Source: a virus
IMG/VR virus record: IMGVR_UViG_3300008116_005907
Coordinates: 1-51,411 of that record
DNA: 51,411 bases
Direction: 5' to 3' (one strand)
The translations under genes and the position numbers were made by a program. Shown one piece after another: positions 39,237 to 46,897 of this stretch; within the stretch, counting starts at the first letter, position 1; each line of letters begins with the position of its first letter. The notes under the pieces are model-generated. The model was not told where the DNA came from. It saw only the letters and a list, made by a program, of their open reading frames with translations, and did not search any database.

Positions 39237-40460
39237 ATGGCAGGCACATCAAAAAGATATTACGTTGTAAATGACAATTATAATCAGGATCTAAACCAAT
39301 ATTACGAAAACGGGTACCCGAGCTATATAATATATAAACAAAGGGGTAATAACGGTGATACCGCTATGATCTTATTTAGTGAAAAGAATTTACCAATAGC
39401 AGACATATTCCCAGACCCCCCAGGGTTTGCTTACCCAGTTGGTTATGTTGGAGATACCATTCACCCATCTGTTGATGGGTCTAACAAATATGTCGTTACA
39501 ATGACATCAACAACAGATGTTGACAGACATCCTAAATTTTATGTTGCTGATACCCAAAACGATTTAAGGGATATGTTAATAAGATTATTCCCAACTGTTT
39601 CTTTAACTGGAAGTACGTACAATTCTTATTTAAATTTATTAAACGAGTTACATGGACCAGGTAATGGTTATTTGACATACCATAATTTATTACATCCAGG
39701 TTTTCCATTCCCTTCTGGTTATGGGGATGGTACGTATTTAAATCCATCATTAGTTATAGACCCATACTTTATAGATTGTTGGGATAGATCGTCAAATGCT
39801 TTTTACGATATATCATACCACAACGACTCCACTCTTTTTATATGTCCAGCTGGCGTACCTAATGTTAACTTTAACACAACAGGCGCTTTTACAGGCCTTA
39901 ACACAAAACCATTGATTGGTATTAATTATTTTAATACTGTCGCACCTATAACATCAACAAGTAGCACAATGGGTATAGAATTTTGGATTAAAAACGCTGA
40001 CAACACAGCTGGTGTTTCAATTCCAGCATTTATAAGAGGTTGGTCTAGTGGTCAAATCGCTTGCGGTGTTACTATAAACAATGGTACTGTTTATGCATAC
40101 TCAAACGGTAGTCAAGTTCAAGTTTCAATTAGTAATATTCTTAATGCTGGTGTGTGGAATCATATTTTTGTTTCTTATGAACAAGTTGGCGCTGGTATTG
40201 GGATAAGATGTTGGGTTAACGGTGCTGAATTCACGTTAAATGGTATACCTATTGTTGGTAACGCTATTGTTGGTACACATCAAGAAACAGCAACAATTGG
40301 TTGTTACACGGCAAATGGTACAACCATAGACAGTTCAATGCCAACATTTGGTTCAACACATGAAATAGCTATGATTAGATTTTATGGTGATGACACATTA
40401 TCATTAAATAATGAAATACAATATTTATATAAAGCAACTTACGAAAGATTTTTCCTATAA
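39237..40460 (+). CDS. Laminin-G/concanavalin-type adhesin
   Basis: A 407-residue protein. Residues ~1-210 are Tyr/Asn-rich, with a QNDLRDMLIRLFPTVSLTGS segment. The last ~190 residues form a laminin-G-3 (ConA-like jelly-roll) domain: TMGIEFWIKNADN, IFVSYEQVGAGIGIRCWVNG, a HEIAMIRFYGDD strand and the final edge strand. Such domains bind glycans. No signal peptide, so it probably belongs to the virion (tail fibre or decoration) rather than the host surface. A similar fold occurs in the minus-strand gene at 42364. Confidence 0.82.
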   Translation: MAGTSKRYYVVNDNYNQDLNQYYENGYPSYIIYKQRGNNGDTAMILFSEKNLPIADIFPDPPGFAYPVGYVGDTIHPSVDGSNKYVVTMTSTTDVDRHPKFYVADTQNDLRDMLIRLFPTVSLTGSTYNSYLNLLNELHGPGNGYLTYHNLLHPGFPFPSGYGDGTYLNPSLVIDPYFIDCWDRSSNAFYDISYHNDSTLFICPAGVPNVNFNTTGAFTGLNTKPLIGINYFNTVAPITSTSSTMGIEFWIKNADNTAGVSIPAFIRGWSSGQIACGVTINNGTVYAYSNGSQVQVSISNILNAGVWNHIFVSYEQVGAGIGIRCWVNGAEFTLNGIPIVGNAIVGTHQETATIGCYTANGTTIDSSMPTFGSTHEIAMIRFYGDDTLSLNNEIQYLYKATYERFFL

Positions 40461-40463
40461 CAC

Positions 40464-40997
40464 ATGCAAAACATTAACGAACAAATATCACGTATAAAAT
40501 CCATGATGGGTTTAAATGAAGATGGGTCAACACCACAATCACAAAACCCTACTGGTAAAACTAAACGTAAATGGGATAGCGGTGTTGCTAGAAGCGGACC
40601 AGCTAACCCTATCGGTGTTGCACCGTCTAGTGTAAGAACAACACATGGTAGAGCTAATCCTATTGAATTAGCCGAAGATGACTCAACAAAACTTGAATCA
40701 TTCGCTGAGACAAGATTGGGTGGTGCTGAAACAATTGCTAGTAACGCCAAAGAAAAAGGTGGTGCTGCGTTATTAACCTATCACCATTTCGAAGTGAAAT
40801 TAGAATATTACGAAAAAGCTTCCAAAGGTGAGTTGGATATGGAAGACGCTAAAAAAGAATACAAAGATTTGTTAGAAAAACTATACACATCCACAAAAAG
40901 TGATATGGGTATTGAACAAATAGATTTTCAAGAGCTACTCGGGAAAATGGAAGTCCTGGGGGAGTTGATAATTAAAGAAAATGAAAAAGGAGCTTAA
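40464..40997 (+). CDS. Conserved phage virion protein with MMGLNE leader
   Basis: A 177-residue protein starting MQNINEQISRIKSMMGLNED, the clearest example of the shared leader. Then a Gly/Ser/Pro region with two related ANPIGVA/ANPIELA motifs and a coiled C-terminal half (EVKLEYYEKASKGELDMED, KKEYKDLLEKLYTST, MEVLGELIIKENEK). The combination of ANPIG motifs and an ELDxxxAxxEYxxLLEKL helix recurs in phages and is probably head-associated, function unknown. Begins 3 nt after the laminin-G gene and ends in a bidirectional terminator. Confidence 0.82.
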   Translation: MQNINEQISRIKSMMGLNEDGSTPQSQNPTGKTKRKWDSGVARSGPANPIGVAPSSVRTTHGRANPIELAEDDSTKLESFAETRLGGAETIASNAKEKGGAALLTYHHFEVKLEYYEKASKGELDMEDAKKEYKDLLEKLYTSTKSDMGIEQIDFQELLGKMEVLGELIIKENEKGA

Positions 40998-41011
40998 AAG
41001 CTCCTTTTTTT
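40984..41011. terminator. Bidirectional terminator between convergent operons
   Basis: AAAAAGGAGCT / AGCTCCTTTTTTT with a four-base loop. It overlaps the stop of the plus gene and lies at the stop of the minus gene at 41010, with T-rich tracts on both strands. Confidence 0.88.
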
Positions 41012-42284
41012 ATGAGAATGAAAGTGTTATTGGAACACCACTAACAAATGGTGAAGCTGCTGTTACTGTTTGTGTAGCAGGACCCGTTTGCATTACGAAG
41101 AATCCAGACGCACCATCAACAAAGAACGTACCTGGTATTACACTCGTATATGTTGCGATATTGACACCCTGTGTCATAGTTATTGTACCGCCATTAGTTT
41201 GTAATGCGGTAAATTGAGTTGTATAATCAGTACCAGCGCTATCACTTAAGTTGAAATAAATTTCGTTGACACCATTTGTTTTATTTGGGTTATATGTTTC
41301 AACTTTAGGTGAACCGTTTATTAGGAATATAGCATTACCATCTGCTGTTGGAGCAAGTGCATTTATATTACCTTCGTCACTATAGAATAACCATCCAGCC
41401 CCGCCACCAGATCCGCTAGTTCCTGAAGTACCAGATGTACCGCTAGTTCCACCAATTGTCATACTTATTCCACTCGCATTTGCACCAGCCCCCCATGTAT
41501 AATTGTATGTACCTTCTGTTAGATTTAAAGCTGATATTGTTGTATTGTTAAATGTCATACTACCTGAAATAGACTGACCAGATGTATACCCTGTTGGGAC
41601 AACCACTAAATACGGTGGTGCACCATCAAAAATAACACCGATAGGACCACCTGTACCTGAAGAAGCGGATGCACCACCCGAACCAAAGTTAGCTGGCGTA
41701 TTAATTGTTGACCCGCTATACTGATCAAAATAAGTGGTACCACCAATTATGAAAGTAGCCGAACCAGCACCAAGACCACCCTGACCAGGACCTTGAGATT
41801 GACCCACATATATTAAGCCATCAATATTAAGGGAACCACTACCGTTAACAACAACATTATTACCTGATTGCATTATTGTTATTGTATATCCTGTAGGTGA
41901 TCCACCACCGCCAGTATAATCATTTACAATGGCAAAAGAAGAAGATGCTAAAGCATTTCTAGCGGCTGTAACATTTGAGTAATTACCAGCTGAACCAGGT
42001 AATTTATTAATCAAATCAATTAAAGCTTGGTCAGTTAACCCATCCGATTTCCAAAACGTTGGTGTGTTGGATTGTGCGATACCAGTACCGCCACCAGTTG
42101 TTCTACCAACTAAATTAGCACTTGTTGTGTCACTAACAATAACATAACCATCACTGTTATCAACCCCACCAACCCAACTACCTTCCGTATAGTCTGGATT
42201 ATTATCTGTCGCAATTGCGATATCATTAACCTGAGTTGTTCCCGATATGGTACCACCCGTATTATAAGCTACATCTTTTATCAT
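41010..42284 (-). CDS. Virion adhesin with shared head domain and short collagen-like segment
   Basis: A 424-residue protein. The first ~120 residues (KDVAYNTGGTISGTTQVND, DGYVIVSDTTSANLVG, PTFWKSDGLTDQALIDLIN) resemble the N-terminus of the adjacent gene at 42364, so they are probably the common virion-attachment domain. The middle is Gly/Ser/Asn-rich beta, with a short GTSGTSGTSGTSG collagen-like stretch around residue 285. The C-terminal ~130 residues form a beta domain (WLFYSDEGNINALAPTADGN). Structural relative of the giant collagen-like protein in its Gly-Thr-Ser triplets. Late-type promoter 29 nt upstream. Confidence 0.8.
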   Translation of the reverse strand: MIKDVAYNTGGTISGTTQVNDIAIATDNNPDYTEGSWVGGVDNSDGYVIVSDTTSANLVGRTTGGGTGIAQSNTPTFWKSDGLTDQALIDLINKLPGSAGNYSNVTAARNALASSSFAIVNDYTGGGGSPTGYTITIMQSGNNVVVNGSGSLNIDGLIYVGQSQGPGQGGLGAGSATFIIGGTTYFDQYSGSTINTPANFGSGGASASSGTGGPIGVIFDGAPPYLVVVPTGYTSGQSISGSMTFNNTTISALNLTEGTYNYTWGAGANASGISMTIGGTSGTSGTSGTSGSGGGAGWLFYSDEGNINALAPTADGNAIFLINGSPKVETYNPNKTNGVNEIYFNLSDSAGTDYTTQFTALQTNGGTITMTQGVNIATYTSVIPGTFFVDGASGFFVMQTGPATQTVTAASPFVSGVPITLSFS

Positions 42285-42313
42285 CTTAATTATATTTCTT
42301 TTTTAATTCTACT

Positions 42314-42320
42314 ATAAATA
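42314..42320 (-). promoter_or_regulatory. Late-type promoter motif TATTTAT
   Basis: Minus strand AGATATTTATAG, 29 nt upstream of the ATG at 42284. Confidence 0.55.
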
Positions 42321-42363
42321 TCTTATTATTGTTTAATGTTAATTAAACTCTTTGTTTTTATCG

Positions 42364-43413
42364 TTAAAGACCGTATCTTGATTTTGTTTCGTTATATTCC
42401 GCTAATATTTCAGCACCCGTTATATTTGATTTCCATATTTTAAATATACCCATATTGGCGTTCATTTGATAAGAATTACCACCAATAGCACCCATCCACC
42501 AGTTACTGTTGTTCATACCGATATTACTAACTGGCGAACCACCACTGGCAGTGGCGATTTCAGTACCATTTTTATAAAATTTTATAGATGGTGTTGTTTT
42601 ATTAAAAACAAACGTTAACATTTGCCATGTGTTTACAGAAACTGTATTACTAGCTGTCGATGTTGTGTTACCAACAGAACCGTTACCAGCCTCAAAATTC
42701 ATCGTATAGTTTGTTGTTGTCCAGTTATTCCAGGACATTTTAAATCCATTTGTGGCTGTATTGGCACCGCAATTGGACATTAAGTTATTAATACTAGCCT
42801 CAGTTCTTGGATAAACCCAAGCATTTACGGTTATGTTATTACCAAAATCATATTGCCCAAAGGTTATGGTATCACTCACACCATCAAAATTAAAAACCCC
42901 ACCAGCTGTCGCACCGTCATAAGCAACACCACTTAAGGTTCCTTGTGTACCAGTTATATCACCAATTAAACCTATGTTCTTTAAAGTTGTTCCAGAACCT
43001 GTATATGATAAAACATTACCTGGATCATAATAAAATTGAGCAGAGGGTACGCTACTTGGTTGATTAATTAAATAATATTTATTACTATCGTTAACCCACG
43101 TTACAGCAGCTGCAACTGTATCTAATAAAGTCATACCACGTCTGTCGTTTAACCTATTTACTATCGCCAAAAAATCAGCGTCAGATGTCGCAACCCAAAA
43201 TAAAGGTTTTGCATTACCCTGTGTACTAAAACCAAGATCATACGAATTAGAGATCATTACATAGTCGTTGCTGTAGGAAGGCGAATTATACCAAGTTAAA
43301 CCACCAGTGTTCACCCTATAGTTATTAGCGACCGTACCAACTTCATTGTTACCGTATTTAGTACCATAGGCTGTTACAGTGCCACTATTATATGCTACAA
43401 CTTTATTACTCAA
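42364..43413 (-). CDS. Laminin-G adhesin with shared virion head domain
   Basis: A 349-residue protein. Residues ~1-125 (MSNKVVAYNSGTVTAYGTKY, NDYVMISNSYDLGFS, KPLFWVATSDADFLAIVNRL) correspond to the head domain of the 41010 gene. Residues ~150-349 are a laminin-G-3 domain with FNFDGVSDTITFGQYDF, NITVNAWVYPRTE, WQMLTFVFNKTTPSIKFYKN and GIFKIWKSNITGAEILAEYN. Domain swapping behind a common head is typical of phage adhesins. The start follows the stop of the upstream gene by 1 nt. Confidence 0.82.
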   Translation of the reverse strand: MSNKVVAYNSGTVTAYGTKYGNNEVGTVANNYRVNTGGLTWYNSPSYSNDYVMISNSYDLGFSTQGNAKPLFWVATSDADFLAIVNRLNDRRGMTLLDTVAAAVTWVNDSNKYYLINQPSSVPSAQFYYDPGNVLSYTGSGTTLKNIGLIGDITGTQGTLSGVAYDGATAGGVFNFDGVSDTITFGQYDFGNNITVNAWVYPRTEASINNLMSNCGANTATNGFKMSWNNWTTTNYTMNFEAGNGSVGNTTSTASNTVSVNTWQMLTFVFNKTTPSIKFYKNGTEIATASGGSPVSNIGMNNSNWWMGAIGGNSYQMNANMGIFKIWKSNITGAEILAEYNETKSRYGL

Positions 43414-43414
43414 T

Positions 43415-44332
43415 TTAGTTTATTGTTTGAGTTTTAAATAATTCTTCGTTATACCTACTGATTTTTTCAGTCATATTAATAAGCTCCTCAAAAGTATCTG
43501 ATAACTGATAAATTGTCATAGCGTGATTATCCAATTGATTCGCCAGGTCATCTAACTCACTAACATTATCTGGATATTCACCGACTTCATACATCTCAAC
43601 GATGTTATAAAACTTGTTATATTTATTTTCAAGATATTTTTGACTCTCATCCATTTTTTTTTGGGCGGCTTTCATCTTTTCCAAGTTTTCAAAAATGCTA
43701 ACAAGTGATGAATTAACCACAGCTGATCCAAATTTTTCGATCAATGCTACGCCCATCTGGATATCTTTTTTTGCCTCAGCAACGAATTCATCAATTTTTG
43801 ATGGGTCGTATGAAATACCCTCTTCGTTTAATGAAACTATTTCATTTATTTGAAAAATTTTACCACCAGGTTTGTTGATCATCTCAACTTCACGAGCATT
43901 TGTAACGGGTTCCTCAGAATCTTTGTAAACAAAGGTATCATATTTGTAAGGATCGTATGTTATTGATTTTGAACTACTTGGTGATGGAATGTCTGTTGAT
44001 TGATATGGTTTAAAATCAATTAAATCACCAATAACGAATGCGTGCACATTCTTTGACATCTCAGCTCTAACTTTTTCTTTACCGCCTTGGCGTACTCTAA
44101 ATTCAACATTTTTAAGTTTTACATAATCAGCATGTGCTATTACTAAACTTTTATATTGAATTGAGAATGTTTTTTTATGGAGATTATAGTATACCATAAC
44201 CCTTTTACCTATATGAGAATCCTCAGCAGGCGCTTCATCATCTGTACCAGCAAACATATCCAATTGGTCTTCATTCAAGCCCATCATTGAACGTATCTTA
44301 GCTATTTCTTCTGTTAATATTTCTTTTTTCAT
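43415..44332 (-). CDS. Conserved phage protein with MMGLNE leader and basic globular domain
   Basis: A 305-residue protein. Leader MKKEILTEEIAKIRSMMGLN at residues 1-20, then a domain (~30-150) with VMVYYNLHKKTFSIQYKSLV, a KLKNVEFRVRQGGKEKVRAE stretch and NVHAFVIGDLID, a pattern I recall from phage proteins of unknown function. The C-terminal half is coiled coil (KKMDESQKYLENKYNKF, DDLANQLDNHAMTIYQLSDT). Likely packaged or head-associated, given the leader. It abuts the genes on both sides, so it is the second gene of the operon that starts at 45124. Confidence 0.8.
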   Translation of the reverse strand: MKKEILTEEIAKIRSMMGLNEDQLDMFAGTDDEAPAEDSHIGKRVMVYYNLHKKTFSIQYKSLVIAHADYVKLKNVEFRVRQGGKEKVRAEMSKNVHAFVIGDLIDFKPYQSTDIPSPSSSKSITYDPYKYDTFVYKDSEEPVTNAREVEMINKPGGKIFQINEIVSLNEEGISYDPSKIDEFVAEAKKDIQMGVALIEKFGSAVVNSSLVSIFENLEKMKAAQKKMDESQKYLENKYNKFYNIVEMYEVGEYPDNVSELDDLANQLDNHAMTIYQLSDTFEELINMTEKISRYNEELFKTQTIN

Positions 44333-45124
44333 TTACGAGAACATTTTTGACACATTTTCATACCATTCTGGAAAATATCTTCTTAGATATAATCTCATAG
44401 CTTTCATAACTAAACTATCCCTATCAGTTTTATATTCTTCCCAATCGCTCCAATAATCATCCACAGCTTCCCCAGCAGCACTTTTTAAATCATCAAACAT
44501 CCCAAAACTAAACTCTGTTGGTTGGTTGAGGCTATCATGGATCGTTTTATTCATGTATCCTTGATCAGAACCACCCCAATCCTCATCGATTGCACCAGAC
44601 TCGACATCATCGTAATTTTTTGAAGCGTATTTGTTAGCTTCTTCCTCATCATGAGCATCGATCATAGCTTGATCCTCTTGTGATATTAAATCATCAAAAG
44701 AAACCATTTTTTCTTCTGGGTCAATAGCTTCATAAACATCTGGGCCTTCGTAACTTTCAAGCGCTTTTTCGATTAACTCTGGGTATTTTTTTGAAAATCT
44801 TTCACACTCCTCATCAGATAAGTCCATATCCTCACCTTTCCAAAATAAATTACTCGCAACCCAACTACCATCCATTCTACCATCAAGACCCATATCAGCG
44901 ATATCAACTTCTTTACCATCTAATTCATATCTTTCATTTGAATCGTCATTAGATCTGATAGAATCAGCGTACTCTTTATCCATTTTACTCGTATTGTCAA
45001 TATACCCAGCTGTTCCTTTAGAATTGGTGACACCACCCATTTGAGCGGTATTGAATATATTTTCATTAAGACCCATTATTTTACGCATCTTTTTAATTTC
45101 TTCATTTAAAATAGGTTTTTTCAT
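44333..45124 (-). CDS. Acidic protein with MMGLNE-type leader
   Basis: A 263-residue protein starting MKKPILNEEIKKMRKIMGLN. The rest is strongly acidic (EDMDLSDEECERFSKKYPEL, EEEANKYASKNYDDVESGA) with an aromatic C-terminus (YLRRYFPEWYENVSKMFS). No family recognised. First gene of a minus-strand operon, with a late-type promoter 20 nt upstream. Confidence 0.75.
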   Translation of the reverse strand: MKKPILNEEIKKMRKIMGLNENIFNTAQMGGVTNSKGTAGYIDNTSKMDKEYADSIRSNDDSNERYELDGKEVDIADMGLDGRMDGSWVASNLFWKGEDMDLSDEECERFSKKYPELIEKALESYEGPDVYEAIDPEEKMVSFDDLISQEDQAMIDAHDEEEANKYASKNYDDVESGAIDEDWGGSDQGYMNKTIHDSLNQPTEFSFGMFDDLKSAAGEAVDDYWSDWEEYKTDRDSLVMKAMRLYLRRYFPEWYENVSKMFS

Positions 45125-45143
45125 AATAATCTCGTATTTTTAT

Positions 45144-45150
45144 ATAAATA
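45144..45150 (-). promoter_or_regulatory. Late-type promoter motif TATTTAT
   Basis: Minus strand GGTATTTATATA, 19 nt upstream of the ATG at 45124. Confidence 0.58.
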
Positions 45151-45175
45151 CCATGAACTTTACATAAATTCCCCA

Positions 45176-45182
45176 TATTTAT
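45176..45182 (+). promoter_or_regulatory. Late-type promoter motif TATTTAT ahead of the aaRS-like leader
   Basis: CATATTTATTCC, 5 nt before the ATG of a 13-codon leader ORF. It is divergent from the promoter at 45144-45150. Confidence 0.5.
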
Positions 45183-45187
45183 TCCAG

Positions 45188-45229
45188 ATGCATCGAAAAA
45201 AACAAAATAAAAATAATATAATCATGTGA
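45188..45229 (+). CDS. Candidate leader peptide (13 aa), Lys/Asn-rich
   Basis: MHRKKQNKNNIIM-TGA. Three Asn and three Lys in 13 codons, followed 5 nt later by a strong terminator hairpin and then by a class II aaRS-like gene. This is the layout of ribosome-mediated attenuation. AT-rich sequence gives Lys/Asn codons easily, so this may be chance. Confidence 0.35.
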   Translation: MHRKKQNKNNIIM

Positions 45230-45234
45230 ATGAA

Positions 45235-45264
45235 AACCTCTTCCTTTTGAAGAGGTTTTTTTTT
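45235..45264 (+). terminator. Terminator or attenuator ahead of the aaRS-like gene
   Basis: AACCTCTTC / GAAGAGGTT with a five-base loop and a T-rich tract, 22 nt upstream of the ATG at 45287. Premature termination here would silence the gene; no alternative antiterminator helix is obvious. Confidence 0.7.
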
Positions 45265-45286
45265 GCCCTAAAAAAACAAAAAAGAA

Positions 45287-46105
45287 ATGAAAAACACAGA
45301 AACTTACCACGAGCTGGTACAAAAAATGAGAAGCTTCTTCATCCAAAGAGGATTTAAAGAAGTACCAACACAATCAAGATTATCAATCCTTGCCGCATGC
45401 GAAAACCCACACTCAGTTAAAACGTTTGAGTACAGCGGAGAAATCTGGCCACTACCACAAACTGGACAAATGTGGCTTGAGCATGAACTATTAATGAACC
45501 CTGAATGGGAAGGTGTATTCTGCATCTCAACATCTTACAGAGAAGAAAAGAACCCAATCCCTGGTAGACACGAATTAATCTTCCCGATGTTCGAGTTTGA
45601 ATCAAAAGGTACAATGGAAGACCTAATCAAATTGGAAGGTGACCTATTGGCTCATCTTGGATTCGGTGATTCAATGCATGAAGTACAATACGAAGACGTA
45701 TGTGAAGAATACGGTGGGGTTCCAATTCTGGAAGATGAACACGAATCAAGAATGTGGAAAGAGAAAGGAAACATCGTTTCACTTCAACACTTCCCAATCA
45801 GAACAAACCCGTTCTGGAATATGAAACATGATCAGAATGGTATCTTTAATAAAGTGGATGTAATTATGTATGGACAAGAAACAATCGGCTCCGCAGAGAG
45901 AAGCTGTGACGTGGAAAAGATGAAAGAGATGTTCTACGCCATCGAAGATGGCGGTTACGCTAGGAAACTGTTCGAATTATTCGGCAAAGACCGTGTGGAA
46001 GCTGAACTTGAAGAGTTTTTAAAATTTAATTTCTTCCCAAGATTCGGTGGGGGGATCGGAATGACTAGATTAGCAAGGGCTTATGAATTAATGAAGGGGG
46101 GGTAA
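45287..46105 (+). CDS. Free-standing class II aminoacyl-tRNA-synthetase-like core (Asx type)
   Basis: A 272-residue protein with the class II catalytic core. Motif 2 is SYREEKNPIPGRHE with R85, followed by LIFPMFEFE (98-106). Motif 3 is GGGIGMTRLARA near residues 254-265 with its Arg kept. The RHExxFPMFEFE pattern is closest to Asp/Asn-tRNA synthetases and to the related archaeal-type asparagine synthetase. There is no N-terminal OB-fold anticodon domain, so it is either a tRNA-independent ligase (such as asparagine synthetase), a modifier, or a stripped synthetase for a particular tRNA. Codon use is more GC- and C-rich than in neighbours. A terminator overlaps its stop. Confidence 0.8.
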   Translation: MKNTETYHELVQKMRSFFIQRGFKEVPTQSRLSILAACENPHSVKTFEYSGEIWPLPQTGQMWLEHELLMNPEWEGVFCISTSYREEKNPIPGRHELIFPMFEFESKGTMEDLIKLEGDLLAHLGFGDSMHEVQYEDVCEEYGGVPILEDEHESRMWKEKGNIVSLQHFPIRTNPFWNMKHDQNGIFNKVDVIMYGQETIGSAERSCDVEKMKEMFYAIEDGGYARKLFELFGKDRVEAELEEFLKFNFFPRFGGGIGMTRLARAYELMKGG

Positions 46106-46118
46106 TCACCCCCTTTTT
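46094..46118 (+). terminator. Rho-independent terminator
   Basis: A G-run (46096-46102) pairs with CCCCC (46109-46113) around TAATCA, followed by T5. Overlaps the stop codon of the aaRS-like gene. Confidence 0.8.
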
Positions 46119-46186
46119 ATTCTAATAAATCTCATATAAAAATATGATATTGCTCACTGGACGGGGTTTTTTTCACATTTTAAACA

Positions 46187-46193
46187 TATTTAC
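46187..46193 (+). promoter_or_regulatory. Late-type promoter motif, variant TATTTAC
   Basis: ACATATTTACTT, 20 nt upstream of the ATG at 46214; one mismatch to TATTTAT. Confidence 0.4.
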
Positions 46194-46213
46194 TTTTAAA
46201 TAATAAAATTTTT

Positions 46214-46852
46214 ATGTACATTAACACACCTTACAAAATTGTCTACGATACCCAAAAGTATCCGTTTAAAGAAGTTGTCAAAGAAATCTTAGAGGTTGAT
46301 AACTTGGAGAAAATCCATCAGCTTGAAAATTACGACTTATTATCAAGAGACAAAGACCAATCAACTGGATGGCATAAAGCCTATTATAATAAGTTCGAAG
46401 AAAAGTTTTACCCTTTATATGTTGAGTTCGTAAAACACCTTGCTGAGAAATTTGGTTACGATTCAATTATTTACCAAAAAATTCCAACATTCCGTGCACA
46501 CCTGGTAAATAATCTTGGTGTTGGTGAATGGCATAAGGACAAAACCTATAATCACGGTGTTGATGAAGTTAACTTTTGGATGCCTTTTACGGATACTTAT
46601 GACACAAACACCATTTGGTGTGAGAGTATTGAGGATCTTGGTGATTACAGATCATATGATGTTAAGTACGGTGAGATATTAGTTTTTAGCGGTGCCAACT
46701 TAATGCACGGTAATAAAATTAACACAACCGAAGATACACGTGTATCTGTTGATTTTCGTTTGGTTGACCCAGAAAAATTCGTTACTAACGATAAACAATC
46801 AATAAATGGTATAACCAGTTTTGTTGTTGGTGGGTACTTTGAAAAGATTTAA
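46214..46852 (+). CDS. 2-oxoglutarate/Fe(II) oxygenase, StrG/phytanoyl-like
   Basis: A 212-residue protein with an intact facial triad: H107-x-D109 (GEWHKDKTYNHG) and distal H175 (NLMHGNKINTTEDTRVSVDF), plus R186 for 2-oxoglutarate. VNFWMPFTDTYDTNTIWCES is the second core strand pair. It differs from the prolyl-hydroxylase-like enzyme at 16803 and looks closer to StrG-type or phytanoyl-CoA-dioxygenase-like hydroxylases of small molecules. Substrate unknown. A glycosyltransferase gene converges on it just downstream, so nucleotide-sugar or glycan modification is possible. Confidence 0.84.
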   Translation: MYINTPYKIVYDTQKYPFKEVVKEILEVDNLEKIHQLENYDLLSRDKDQSTGWHKAYYNKFEEKFYPLYVEFVKHLAEKFGYDSIIYQKIPTFRAHLVNNLGVGEWHKDKTYNHGVDEVNFWMPFTDTYDTNTIWCESIEDLGDYRSYDVKYGEILVFSGANLMHGNKINTTEDTRVSVDFRLVDPEKFVTNDKQSINGITSFVVGGYFEKI

Positions 46853-46870
46853 TTCGTAATTAAGATAAAC

Positions 46871-46897
46871 AAAAAAGGGGCCTAGGCCCCTTTTTTT
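46871..46897. terminator. Bidirectional terminator between convergent genes
   Basis: A near-perfect palindrome AAAAAGGGGCCTAGGCCCC with A/T tracts on both sides, between the stops at 46852 and 46896. Confidence 0.88.
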
